Shown: piece after piece, positions 1 to 7,528 of the stretch
How positions within the stretch are numbered: the first letter of the stretch is position 1
Layout of the letters: every line of letters starts with the position of its first letter
From: an uncultured Clostridia bacterium
GTDB taxonomy: Bacteria > Bacillota > Clostridia > TANB77 > CAG-508
Direction: 5' to 3'
Assembly (NCBI GenBank): GCA_947627595.1
Contig: CANQWQ010000011.1
Span: 1-48,028, forward strand
DNA length: 48,028 bases
Made by a program: the position numbers and the translations under genes
The notes under the pieces: generated by a model
Told to the model about the DNA's origin: nothing
Seen by the model: the letters and a program-made list of their open reading frames with translations, nothing else
Database searches by the model: none

Positions 1-19
1 GATAAGATGCGGAATTATA

Positions 20-202
20 ATGGTTTTATTAATTATAATAATTTCGATTATAGAACTTTATATATTTACTAGACAAACGGCAAAATCTAATCTTGATACT
101 CTATTAAATGGTGCAGAAGTTGATTATGAACAGTTTGTTAAACTTCACGAATTGGAAGAAAAAGTAAATGAGCTAGAAGAAAAAATATCAGTAAATGAAT
201 AA
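20..202 (+). CDS. small membrane protein with C-terminal coiled coil (5' end uncertain)
   Basis: I do not recognise a family. The visible 60 residues are one hydrophobic segment (about residues 2-17) followed by a charged tail with a heptad-like Leu/Glu/Lys stretch (ELEEKVNELEEKIS) that should form a coiled coil. The reading frame is open to the window edge, so the true start may lie upstream. An ATG at 7-9 is followed by CGGA. If the C at 10 is skipped, this ATG joins the same frame (M-G-I-I-M-V), the same arrangement seen at the seven CGG break sites elsewhere in the window. A palindromic terminator-like repeat follows the stop. Confidence 0.6.
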   Translation: MVLLIIIISIIELYIFTRQTAKSNLDTLLNGAEVDYEQFVKLHELEEKVNELEEKISVNE

Positions 203-204
203 TA

Positions 205-245
205 TAAAAATGAGAAAAGGGGACAGTCCCTTTTTCTCATTTTTT
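205..245. repeat. dispersed palindromic repeat, copy 1 (terminator-like)
   Basis: Inverted repeat with core GGGGACAGTCCC flanked by A-run and T-run arms (TGAGAAAA ... TTTTTCTCA), a few bases after a stop codon. Four other copies occur near 989, 10141, 32869 and 34593. Stem plus T-run fits a Rho-independent terminator that would work in both directions. Confidence 0.8.
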
Positions 246-260
246 ATGTAACACTAGATG

Positions 261-290
261 TTGACAATTGTACTACAAATATTGTATAAT
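261..290 (+). promoter_or_regulatory. sigma-A type promoter of toxin-antitoxin operon
   Basis: TTGACA at 261-266 and TATAAT at 285-290 with an 18-base spacer. The palindrome ACAATTGT (264-271) overlaps the -35 box and could be an operator for the autoregulating antitoxin. The expected start of transcription is nearly on top of the GAGGTG ribosome site, so the leader is very short. Confidence 0.7.
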
Positions 291-308
291 ATTTTTGAGG
301 TGATTAAT

Positions 309-584
309 ATGAAATTTTACACAGTTAGAGATTTAAGAACTACTCCAAAAACGCTTTGGGATAATTTAGCAAATGATGGTGAGGTTGTTATAACTAATAA
401 CGGAAAACCTACGGCTCTTCTTTTTGACATAGCAAATGATGATTTGGAAGAAGTTTTAAAGGCAGTTAGACAAGCTAAAGCGATGATAGCTTTTAATTCA
501 TTGCAAGCTAAAGCTGCTAAAAAAGGATATATAAGTGATGAAGAAATAGAAGATGAAATTAAAAAGGCTCGTAAGGGGGAATAA
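309..584 (+). CDS. Phd/YefM-type antitoxin of a type II TA pair
   Basis: A 91-residue protein. The start at 309 was chosen over an upstream in-frame ATG at 258 because GAGGTG lies 7 bases before it and the upstream ATG precedes the promoter. The N-terminus (KFYTVRDLRTTP, then GEVVITNNGKPTALL) is the typical fold of Phd/YefM antitoxins, which bind operator DNA with the N-terminal half and wrap the toxin with the acidic/basic helical C-terminus. It ends 2 bases before the PIN toxin gene, so the two are translationally coupled. Family assignment is from motif recognition; DNA binding and autoregulation are inferred from the family. Confidence 0.85.
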   Translation: MKFYTVRDLRTTPKTLWDNLANDGEVVITNNGKPTALLFDIANDDLEEVLKAVRQAKAMIAFNSLQAKAAKKGYISDEEIEDEIKKARKGE

Positions 585-586
585 TT

Positions 587-988
587 ATGGACGTTGTAAT
601 TGACACTAATGTTTTAGTATCAGCGTTTTGGTCAAAAGACGGTTCTCCAGCAGTAATTATGAGCTTGGTTTTGGGTGGCGAATTAATACCATGTTATGAT
701 TATAGAATTTTAGAGGAATATAAAAAAGTCCTTATGAGAGCAAAATTTGAATTTCCAAAATCTCAAGTTGATTCTTTAATAAATTGGATTGAAATTTATG
801 GAAAATCAGTTGTAGTATCACCGTTAAATATTAAATTTAATGATGAAGACGATAAAAAGTTTTATGAGGTTGCAAAATATTGTAATGCAAAATTAATTAC
901 AGGTAATTTAAAACATTTTCCAAAAGGTAATAATGTAATGTCTGTTGGAGAATTTTTAGAAAAATATAATAAAAAGAAAAGATTATAA
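587..988 (+). CDS. PIN-domain toxin (COG1569-like ribonuclease)
   Basis: A 133-residue PIN domain. Acidic residues expected for the metal site are visible: D6 in VIDTNVLVS, E43/E44 in LEEY and D88/D89 in the DEDDKKF stretch. The last motif reads LITGNLKHFP, with Asn107 where many PIN toxins have Asp; TGN-KHFP is common in this subfamily. Such toxins cleave RNA and are held inactive by the cognate antitoxin, which is encoded immediately upstream. The stop is followed at once by copy 2 of the palindromic repeat, so the whole TA module sits between two repeats. Confidence 0.88.
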   Translation: MDVVIDTNVLVSAFWSKDGSPAVIMSLVLGGELIPCYDYRILEEYKKVLMRAKFEFPKSQVDSLINWIEIYGKSVVVSPLNIKFNDEDDKKFYEVAKYCNAKLITGNLKHFPKGNNVMSVGEFLEKYNKKKRL

Positions 989-1024
989 TGGGAAAAGGGG
1001 ACTGTCCCCTTTTCTCATTTTTTA
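987..1024. repeat. dispersed palindromic repeat, copy 2 (terminator-like)
   Basis: GGGAAAAGGGGACTGTCCCC followed by TTTTCTCATTTTTT, beginning at the toxin stop codon. The core is the T-centred variant of the repeat at 205. Confidence 0.8.
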
Positions 1025-1040
1025 ATCGATAAAATAGCAC

Positions 1041-1069
1041 TTGAAACTCTTTCGATTTTGTTATATAAT
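1041..1069 (+). promoter_or_regulatory. promoter of MATE fusion gene
   Basis: TTGAAA at 1041-1046 and TATAAT at 1064-1069, spacer 17. Confidence 0.65.
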
Positions 1070-1116
1070 AGAAAAGTTCGGACAATTCAATTACAATCGA
1101 AAGGAGTTATATTACG

Positions 1117-3126
1117 TTGGAAAGTAAAGAAGAAAACATCTTAGGAACAGAAAAAATAGGAAAATTAATTAGAAAATTTTCAATTCCATGTATTATATCA
1201 ATGTTAGTAAATTCATTATATAATATAGTTGACCAAATCTTTATTGGTTGGGGCGTTGGATATCTAGGAAATGGAGCAACTAATGTTGTTTTCCCAATAA
1301 CAATGATTTGTTTAGCTTTTGCTTTAATGATAGGTGATGGATCATCTGCTTACCTTAGCTTAAAGCTTGGAGAAAAGAAAAAAGAAGAGGCAACAAAAGG
1401 TGTAGCTAATGGAATAGTTTTATCAGTAATATTATCAATCTGTTTTTGCTTAATCGCACTTATATTTTTGACACCATTACTAAATATTTTTGGGTGCACA
1501 GATGCATTAAGAGATTATGCAATATCTTATGGAAGAATAATTGCAATGGGTATACCATTTATGGTAATAGGAACATCTCTAAACTCAATCATAAGAGCAG
1601 ATGGAAGTCCTAAATTTGCGATGACTTCAATGGTATTAGGAGCTATTTTAAATATAATTTTAGATCCTATATTTATATTTGTATTTAAAATGGGGGTTGC
1701 TGGAGCAGCTATTGCTACAATATTTAGCCAATTTATAACATTTGTTTTAAATGTATTTTATTTAAGAAAAACTAAATCAGTTAAACTAAGATTAAAAGAG
1801 TTTAAACCTATATTTAGTGTAATGAGAAAAGTTTTAGTTTTGGGAATAAGTAGTTTTATAACACAAATGAGCTTTGTGCTTGTTGTAGCTGTTCAAAATA
1901 ATTTATTTACAAAATATGGTAAATTAAGCAAATATGGACCAGAAATACCTATAACTGTAACTGGTATAGTAATGAAAATAAATCAAATATTAAATAGTGT
2001 TATTATAGGAATTGCAGTAGGTGCTCAACCTATATTTGGATATAATTATGGTGCAAGAAAATTTGATAGAGTTAAAAAGACTTTAAAAATAGTATTAACA
2101 ACAAGTTTAATTATCAGTACAATAGCTTTTCTATTATTCCAATTAATACCAGATGTATTGATTTCTATATTTGGTAGTGGTGATGCACTTTATATGGAAT
2201 TTGCTTGTATTACATTTAGAACATTTTTAATGCTTTGCATTTGTAATGGTGTTCAAATACCTTCAGGAATTTTCTTCCAAGCGATTGGAAAAAGCTCAAG
2301 AAGTATTATTCTATCACTTTCAAGACAAGTTATATTCTTAGTTCCTGCTATGTTAATATTAGGCCATGCGGTGGGACTTTTAGGAGTTCTTTATGCAGGA
2401 CCTGTTGCTGATGGTATGGCTTTTGTAATGGCAGTAATTCTTTTAATTTTAGAAATGAGAAAATTAAAAGTTGGAAAAGAAGAAAATGTTGATGATGATA
2501 GCAATATAGTTAAAGCAATTACAGAAGGTAAGAAAGTAGTAATTGCAATAGCTAGAGAATATGGCTCTGGAGGAAGATATATAGGAAGATTAGTTGCTGA
2601 AAAATTAGGAATTGGTTTTTATGATAATGAGTTCATAACTAAAATGGCAAAAGAAACAGGTTTATCTTCAGAATATATTGAAGAAATAGAGCAAAGAAGA
2701 ACTAATTTAGAAGATATAAGCAACTATACTGGAACACTTTCTAATAGTGATGAGCTATTTATAAAAGAATCAGAGTTTATAAAGAAATTAGCAAAAAATG
2801 AATCTTGTGTAATTATCGGAAGATGCGCAGATTTTGTTTTAAAAGACAATAAAAATGTAATTAAAGTATTTGTATATAATTCTATGGAAAATAAGATTAA
2901 AAGGGCTACAAAGTATTATGGTTTAGATAAAGTAAATGCAGAAAAAGAGATAAAGAAAATAAACAAACAAAGAGCAACACATTATAGCCATTATGCTGAA
3001 AGAGAGTGGAATGAGCCATCAAATTACGATTTATGTATAAATAGTGATTCTTTTGGAGTAGAAGAATCTGCGGAAATGATATGCGAGTATTATAATAAAA
3101 AGGCAGGTTTACTTGCTTTAAAGTAA
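1117..3126 (+). CDS. MATE efflux transporter fused to a cytidylate-kinase-like domain
   Basis: A 669-residue protein starting at TTG (AAGGAG lies 10 bases upstream; no better start is near). Residues about 1-450 are a full MATE transporter with twelve hydrophobic segments and typical blocks such as IPCIISMLVNSLYNIVDQIF; these proteins export drugs or metabolites using Na+ or H+ gradients. After a charged linker (about 450-465), residues 468-660 match the cytidylate-kinase-like family: VVIAIAREYGSGGRYIGRLV with a Gly-rich P-loop, then GFYDNEFI and a central VIIGRCADFVL strand. The domain would lie in the cytoplasm. The fusion is continuous in one frame, with no internal stop. Substrate and nucleotide specificity are unknown. 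Confidence 0.88.
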   Translation: MESKEENILGTEKIGKLIRKFSIPCIISMLVNSLYNIVDQIFIGWGVGYLGNGATNVVFPITMICLAFALMIGDGSSAYLSLKLGEKKKEEATKGVANGIVLSVILSICFCLIALIFLTPLLNIFGCTDALRDYAISYGRIIAMGIPFMVIGTSLNSIIRADGSPKFAMTSMVLGAILNIILDPIFIFVFKMGVAGAAIATIFSQFITFVLNVFYLRKTKSVKLRLKEFKPIFSVMRKVLVLGISSFITQMSFVLVVAVQNNLFTKYGKLSKYGPEIPITVTGIVMKINQILNSVIIGIAVGAQPIFGYNYGARKFDRVKKTLKIVLTTSLIISTIAFLLFQLIPDVLISIFGSGDALYMEFACITFRTFLMLCICNGVQIPSGIFFQAIGKSSRSIILSLSRQVIFLVPAMLILGHAVGLLGVLYAGPVADGMAFVMAVILLILEMRKLKVGKEENVDDDSNIVKAITEGKKVVIAIAREYGSGGRYIGRLVAEKLGIGFYDNEFITKMAKETGLSSEYIEEIEQRRTNLEDISNYTGTLSNSDELFIKESEFIKKLAKNESCVIIGRCADFVLKDNKNVIKVFVYNSMENKIKRATKYYGLDKVNAEKEIKKINKQRATHYSHYAEREWNEPSNYDLCINSDSFGVEESAEMICEYYNKKAGLLALK

Positions 3127-3131
3127 ATAAT

Positions 3132-3164
3132 AAAAGCAAATGATTTACATTCATTTGCTTTTTT
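3132..3164 (+). terminator. Rho-independent terminator after MATE fusion
   Basis: AAAAGCAAATGA, loop TTTACA, TTCATTTGCTTTTTT. The loop also supplies the -35 box of the next promoter. Confidence 0.75.
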
Positions 3165-3172
3165 GATATAAT
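3144..3172 (+). promoter_or_regulatory. promoter of bile salt hydrolase operon
   Basis: TTTACA at 3144-3149 (inside the loop of the preceding terminator) and TATAAT at 3167-3172, spacer 17. Confidence 0.65.
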
Positions 3173-3213
3173 CCTTTTTGGAAAATAAAATTTTTGAAAA
3201 AGGAGGAAATTTT

Positions 3214-4188
3214 ATGTGCACAGCGGTAACTTATTATACAAAAGACCACTATTTTGGCAGAAATTTAGATTTAGAATATTCATATAAAGAAACAGTTACT
3301 ATTACTCCTAGAAATTATGAATTTAAATTTAGACAAGTAGAAGAAATAAAAAATCATTATGCAATGATTGGAATGGCTTATGTTGCTAACAATTACCCAC
3401 TTTATTATGATGCGATAAATGAAAAAGGTTTAGGAATGGCTGGACTTAACTTTCCTGGAAATGCTGATTACAAAGAAATAGAAGAGGGAAAAGCAAATAT
3501 TGCACCATTCGAATTTATTCCTTATGTTTTAGCACAATGCTCAAATGTTGATGAAGCTAAGAATTTATTGAAAAATATTAATATTGCCAAAATCAATTTT
3601 AGTGACGAGCTACCAGCTTCACCACTTCATTGGATAATTTCAGATAAAGAAAAGTCAATTACAGTTGAAAGCGTTAAAGATGGTTTAAAAGTTTATGATA
3701 ACCCTGTTGGAGTTTTAACAAATAACCCAACTTTCGATATTCATATGTTTAATTTAAATAACTATATGGCTTTATCAACAGAGCAACCTGAAAATAATTT
3801 TTCAAAGGCTTTAAATCTAGATAAATATAGTCGTGGAATGGGCGGACTTGGCTTGCCAGGCGATTTATCATCAGCTTCTAGGTTTGTAAAAGCTACATTT
3901 ACTAGAATGAACTCAAAGTCAGGTGATTCTGAATCAGAATCTATAAGCCAATTTTTCCATATACTAGGATCTGTATATCAACAAAGAGGCTTAGTTCACA
4001 TGGGTGAAGGTCAATATGAAATTACAATTTATAGTTCTTGCTGCAATCTAGATAAAGGAATTTATTATTATATAACTTATGAAAACACTCAAGTTACTGG
4101 AGTTGACATGTATAAAGAAAATTTGGATTCTAGTGATTTAGTTAATTATGATCTAATAAAAGGTCAAAAAATATTTATGCAAAATTAA
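3214..4188 (+). CDS. bsh: bile salt hydrolase / choloylglycine hydrolase family
   Basis: A 324-residue Ntn hydrolase. The start at 3214 is fixed by AAAGGAGG 7 bases upstream and because it makes Cys residue 2, the nucleophile exposed after Met removal. Other residues of the bile salt hydrolase active site are present: R16 and D19 in FGRNLDLEYSY, N79 in AGLNFPGNA, N171 in LTNNPTFD and R223 in LPGDLSSASRFVKA. Length and the LSSASRF block fit bile salt hydrolases (hydrolysis of glycine/taurine conjugates of bile acids, cytoplasmic) better than penicillin V acylases, though substrate needs testing. Downstream superoxide reductase and methyltransferase genes follow closely and may be co-transcribed. 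Confidence 0.9.
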   Translation: MCTAVTYYTKDHYFGRNLDLEYSYKETVTITPRNYEFKFRQVEEIKNHYAMIGMAYVANNYPLYYDAINEKGLGMAGLNFPGNADYKEIEEGKANIAPFEFIPYVLAQCSNVDEAKNLLKNINIAKINFSDELPASPLHWIISDKEKSITVESVKDGLKVYDNPVGVLTNNPTFDIHMFNLNNYMALSTEQPENNFSKALNLDKYSRGMGGLGLPGDLSSASRFVKATFTRMNSKSGDSESESISQFFHILGSVYQQRGLVHMGEGQYEITIYSSCCNLDKGIYYYITYENTQVTGVDMYKENLDSSDLVNYDLIKGQKIFMQN

Positions 4189-4209
4189 ATAAATTTAGGA
4201 GGTTTAATT

Positions 4210-4584
4210 ATGAAAGAATTAGTTATTAGAAAATGCAAATCATGTGGAGCAGTTGTTAATGTTTTAGAAGAATGCAATTGCAAATGTGGAATTCAATGTT
4301 GTGGTGAAGAAATGGAAAAATTAGTTCCAAATTCAGTTGATGCAGCAGTTGAAAAACATGTTCCAACTTATGAAAAAGATGGAGATAAGATTTTAGTAAA
4401 AGTAAATCATGTTATGGAAGATGAACACTATATTGAGTGGGTTTGCTTAGTAACAGATAAAAAACAATGTATGGTTACATTTAAACCAGGAGAGACAGCA
4501 GAAGCTAGATTTTGCTATGTTCCAGGTTCAGCTTTATATGGATATTGCAACAAGCATGGCTTATGGAAAAAAGATGTTGAATAA
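4210..4584 (+). CDS. superoxide reductase (desulfoferrodoxin type)
   Basis: A 124-residue protein reducing superoxide to peroxide in anaerobes. The N-terminal desulforedoxin-like part carries C9, C12, C30 and C31 for the rubredoxin-like Fe centre, plus extra Cys at 22, 24 and 26. The catalytic centre ligands are H50 (in EKHVP, with the E48-K49 pair), H67 and H73 (NHVMEDEHYIEW), C113 and H116 (YCNKHG), giving the Fe(His)4Cys site. AGGAGG precedes the start. It lies 21 bases after the bile salt hydrolase gene. Confidence 0.93.
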   Translation: MKELVIRKCKSCGAVVNVLEECNCKCGIQCCGEEMEKLVPNSVDAAVEKHVPTYEKDGDKILVKVNHVMEDEHYIEWVCLVTDKKQCMVTFKPGETAEARFCYVPGSALYGYCNKHGLWKKDVE

Positions 4585-4599
4585 TTAGGAGAATTATCT

Positions 4600-5256
4600 A
4601 TGAGTGAGCAAAATAAAAAAACTGTTGAAGTATATGAGAAAAATGCGAGTTCATATTTAAAATCAAGTGAACTTCATGATAGTCTTGATGTAGAAAAAGC
4701 TAAACGTAAATGTGAAAAATTGCAAAATTTTATAAAGAAAAATATTGAGAATTTTCCTAAAGGTTCAAAAGGTTTTGAGATTGGATGTGGAGATGGCTCT
4801 AATTCAGAATATATTAAAAGTTTAGGTTATGATATTACTGCAAGTGATGTCGCAGACGATTTTATAAATTCTGCAAAATCTAAAGGTGTAAAAACAATTA
4901 AATTTAATGTTTTAGAGAATGAATTTCCTGACAAATATTCTTTTGTTTTTTGCTGGAGAGTATTTGTGCATTTTACAAAAGAAGATACTCTAGAAATTAT
5001 TAAAAAAGTTTATGATGCTCTAGATGATGGTGGAATATTTATATTTAACGCAATCAATCGTGAAACAAGAGATGTTGATGATGAATGGGTTGATTTTCCA
5101 AACGAATATCACATGGGAGTGGAACGTTATTATAAATATTTTTCTAAAGAAGAATTAGATGAAAATATTTCTAAAACTAATTTCCAAATTCAAGATTTTC
5201 ATAAAGAAGGCGGAGATAATAGCAATAAATGGCTAGTTTATGTGTTAAAGAAATAA
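4600..5256 (+). CDS. class I SAM-dependent methyltransferase
   Basis: A 218-residue soluble protein. Motif I is GFEIGCGDGSN (about residues 60-70), followed by an acidic residue ending strand 2 (ITASDVADDF) and the later DDGGIFIFNAI block, the standard Rossmann methyltransferase order. The closest feel is the methyltransferase 11/25 group that acts on small molecules; the substrate cannot be read from sequence. It starts 15 bases after the superoxide reductase gene with AGGAG, so likely the last gene of that operon. Confidence 0.85.
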   Translation: MSEQNKKTVEVYEKNASSYLKSSELHDSLDVEKAKRKCEKLQNFIKKNIENFPKGSKGFEIGCGDGSNSEYIKSLGYDITASDVADDFINSAKSKGVKTIKFNVLENEFPDKYSFVFCWRVFVHFTKEDTLEIIKKVYDALDDGGIFIFNAINRETRDVDDEWVDFPNEYHMGVERYYKYFSKEELDENISKTNFQIQDFHKEGGDNSNKWLVYVLKK

Positions 5257-5275
5257 ATTAGGTTTGAATAATCTG

Positions 5276-5304
5276 TTGAAAATAAATTCTTTATATGATA
5301 TTAT
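5276..5304 (+). promoter_or_regulatory. promoter of PepSY gene
   Basis: TTGAAA at 5276-5281 and TATTAT at 5299-5304, spacer 17. Confidence 0.5.
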
Positions 5305-5336
5305 TTAGTAAATTAAAATCATAAGGAGGTTTTATT

Positions 5337-5750
5337 ATGAAAGTATCAGGAACTAAGGCTAGCAGAATAGGTTCATTAGTTTTAATTGCTTTTGTGTTAA
5401 TCTTGTCTGGAGCAATTGTATTTTTAATTGCTAGATATAAAGATTTAGACGAAAGATATGAGAAGTTATATAATAGCGAAGTAAAAAGCGAAACCAAAAC
5501 CTCAGCTAGTGATGGGACTACTATTGTTGAGAAAGAATATCTTTCAAAAGACGAAGCTTTAGATGTAGTATTAAAAGATTTGAATGTAAAAAAAGAAGAT
5601 TTATATGATTTAGACATCGAAATAGAAAATAAGATGAAATATGAAAATACAATTTTTGAAATAAGTTTTGATTATGACCGTTATGAATATGAATACTATG
5701 TTGATGCTGTAACTGGAAAGATTTTAGATTCATTCCAATCAAGAGATTAA
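5337..5750 (+). CDS. membrane-anchored PepSY-domain protein
   Basis: A 137-residue protein. One transmembrane segment (about residues 12-33) is followed by a short coiled linker and a PepSY-like domain (about 64-135): LSKDEALDVVLKDL, a beta hairpin region, and the closing YYVDAVTGKILD signature. The domain should face the outside; PepSY domains are associated with protease or wall-regulatory functions, but no specific role can be assigned. AAGGAGG precedes the start. A strong terminator follows. Confidence 0.8.
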   Translation: MKVSGTKASRIGSLVLIAFVLILSGAIVFLIARYKDLDERYEKLYNSEVKSETKTSASDGTTIVEKEYLSKDEALDVVLKDLNVKKEDLYDLDIEIENKMKYENTIFEISFDYDRYEYEYYVDAVTGKILDSFQSRD

Positions 5751-5767
5751 TAATATTTAGGATATAA

Positions 5768-5810
5768 AAAGAAAGTGATTTTTAAATGAAATCACTTTCT
5801 TTATTTTTTA
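5768..5810 (+). terminator. Rho-independent terminator
   Basis: AAAGAAAGTGATT ... AATCACTTTCTTT with a following T-rich run. Confidence 0.8.
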
Positions 5811-5815
5811 TTTAT

Positions 5816-5844
5816 TTTACATAATTTTGAAATTATGTTAAAAT
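5816..5844 (+). promoter_or_regulatory. promoter of the foreign HExxH gene
   Basis: TTTACA at 5816-5821 and TAAAAT at 5839-5844, spacer 17. This AT-rich promoter looks native although the gene behind it does not. Confidence 0.5.
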
Positions 5845-5868
5845 AAAAGAGGAAAGGAGGTTTCTATA

Positions 5869-6546
5869 ATGAGAAACCGGATATTAATCGTAGCAGTCAT
5901 TGTACTGCTGGCCTTAGCCTGTTTGGGCTTTGCGCCAAAAGTCGTTGCCGTTCGCAATGACTACGTAGCTAACACCACCGCGTCCACGTCCAATGAGCCC
6001 TATAGCTTTTTCCTCGATGATGCTGAAGGTCGCCTTATGAAAATAGACATTTGGCCTGATGATCCGAAATTCCTTGAATGGTTTGAAGAGGGTGATAAAA
6101 TCCTCGAGAACTATCTTGGCGACGATTACATAAAGTATGATGTCGTACCGATGACTGTCGGTGAAATCTACTCTGGTGATGCCAGGATCCCCAAAGGAAT
6201 GTCTTACAATGGTAAGGTGTGGGTCAACATCGACGACAGCATGTATGATGGTGACACCCGCCCCATGGTTGTGACGTATGTGCATGAGCAGCTCCACATG
6301 AATGGCACGTTTAAATTCTCTTTCCTGAGTGAAGAGAACAATGTCAAACTAGCGGAGTATGTTGTGTACAGATTGTCTGAAAAGGCATGTCTGGCATATG
6401 ACGAGGAGAAGTATTCTGGTCTTGATTATGGCGATGCTCCATGGCTTGACCTGGATGAACATCTTGACGAACTGTGTCAGGTGTTCCTGGGAAATCAGAA
6501 AGCCGATAAGGAGCTGAAAGCGGCGGTGGAAGCAGCCTTTCAATGA
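5869..6546 (+). CDS. compositionally foreign putative secreted zinc metalloprotease (HExxH)
   Basis: A 225-residue protein with an N-terminal hydrophobic segment (about residues 5-22, signal peptide or anchor) and an extracytoplasmic part holding HEQLH at 139-143, the gluzincin-type zinc motif, with E163 in LAEYVVYRL as a possible third ligand. I do not recognise a named family. Base and codon use differ sharply from every neighbour: two lines counted by hand are 45% and 53% GC, with CTG, GCC, CGC and GAC codons rare elsewhere here, and it ends in TGA. It also has its own GC-rich terminator. Codon 4 is CGG, the only in-frame CGG apparently meant as Arg in the window. Recent horizontal transfer is inferred. 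Confidence 0.8.
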   Translation: MRNRILIVAVIVLLALACLGFAPKVVAVRNDYVANTTASTSNEPYSFFLDDAEGRLMKIDIWPDDPKFLEWFEEGDKILENYLGDDYIKYDVVPMTVGEIYSGDARIPKGMSYNGKVWVNIDDSMYDGDTRPMVVTYVHEQLHMNGTFKFSFLSEENNVKLAEYVVYRLSEKACLAYDEEKYSGLDYGDAPWLDLDEHLDELCQVFLGNQKADKELKAAVEAAFQ

Positions 6547-6592
6547 GAGTAACGGGTGGCGGAGAAATCCAGCCGCCCGGCTCTTTTTTTAT
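6546..6592 (+). terminator. GC-rich terminator of the foreign gene
   Basis: CGGGTGGC ... GCCGCCCG stem (one G-T pair) followed by CTCTTTTTTTATTT. Unlike the AT-rich terminators around it, so probably transferred with the gene. Confidence 0.7.
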
Positions 6593-6655
6593 TTCTTGTA
6601 AATACTTAGGTTTTGTGATATATTATTAATATTAACTTTGAAAGAGAGAAAAAAT

Positions 6656-7528
6656 ATGGAATTAGAAAAAGTCGGAGAAAAAACATATTATATTAAAAAT
6701 CCTACAAACATTGGAATATATAAGATTGATGACGAAAATGTTTATCTTATAGATAGTGGAAATGATAAAGAAGCTGGAAAAAAGATATTAAAAATAGTTG
6801 ATGAGCAAGGTTGGAAAGTTAAAGGTGTAATTACAACACATGCAAATGCAGATCACAACGGTGGAAATAAAGTTATTCAAGATAGAACTGGTTGTGAAAT
6901 TTTTGCTTGTAAAATTGAAAAAGCAATTACTGAAAATCCTATTTTAGAGCCAGCTCTTTTATATGGTGGACGTCCTTTTAAAGATATTCAAAATAAATTT
7001 TTACTCGCTAAAGAAAGCTCTGTTACACCAATTGAAGACAATCTTCCAGAAGGTTTAGAATATTTCATGTTAAGAGGTCACTTCTTTGATATGATTGGAA
7101 TAAAAACTTCAGATGATGTTTATTTTCTAGCTGATTCATTATTTTCAGAAGAAACAATTTCAAAATATCATTTATTTTTTATTTATGATGTTAAAGAATA
7201 TTTGAATGCTTTGGAATTTTTAAAAACATTAAATGGAAAGCTTTATATTCCTTCACATTGTGAAGCAACAACAGATATTTCTTCTTTAATTGAAATAAAT
7301 AAAACTAAAATTGAAGAAATATGTAATAAGATTTGTGAAGCTTGCAAAACAGAAAAAACTTTTGAAGAAATTTTAAAATTTATTTTTGATGAATATAATT
7401 TAGTAATGAATCCAAATCAATATGTTTTGATAGGAAGCACAGTTAGATCATATTTGTCATATCTTTTAGATGAAAATAGATTAGCTTACGAATTTAAAGA
7501 AAATAGAATGGTATGGAAAAATGAGTAA
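6656..7528 (+). CDS. MBL-fold metallo-hydrolase
   Basis: A 290-residue cytoplasmic protein. The start at 6656 (ATG behind GAGAG) is preferred to the in-frame TTG at 6638. The metallo-beta-lactamase fold is shown by LIDSGND, the H62-x-N-x-D66-H67 metal motif (HANADHNGG), the ADSLF strand and the late PSHCE His. The usual PGHTPG motif is replaced by RGHFFDMIG. Substrate unknown. Its stop overlaps the next start by 8 bases, so the two proteins are made together. Confidence 0.85.
   Translation: MELEKVGEKTYYIKNPTNIGIYKIDDENVYLIDSGNDKEAGKKILKIVDEQGWKVKGVITTHANADHNGGNKVIQDRTGCEIFACKIEKAITENPILEPALLYGGRPFKDIQNKFLLAKESSVTPIEDNLPEGLEYFMLRGHFFDMIGIKTSDDVYFLADSLFSEETISKYHLFFIYDVKEYLNALEFLKTLNGKLYIPSHCEATTDISSLIEINKTKIEEICNKICEACKTEKTFEEILKFIFDEYNLVMNPNQYVLIGSTVRSYLSYLLDENRLAYEFKENRMVWKNE

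Noticed and set aside
258-308. Longer antitoxin start at 258
   Set aside because: It lies before the TTGACA/TATAAT promoter; 309 has the ribosome site.
399-401. Many other cgg trinucleotides in genes (for example AAC-GGA at 399, GGC-GGA at 3848, TCG-GGA at 31932)
   Set aside because: In each the C is a normal third base and the cgg is out of frame; no break occurs. Only the seven listed sites have CGG as the in-frame codon.
5914-6297. 127-codon minus-strand frame inside the foreign gene
   Set aside because: The plus-strand gene has start, signal peptide, HEQLH and terminator; the minus frame has none of these.
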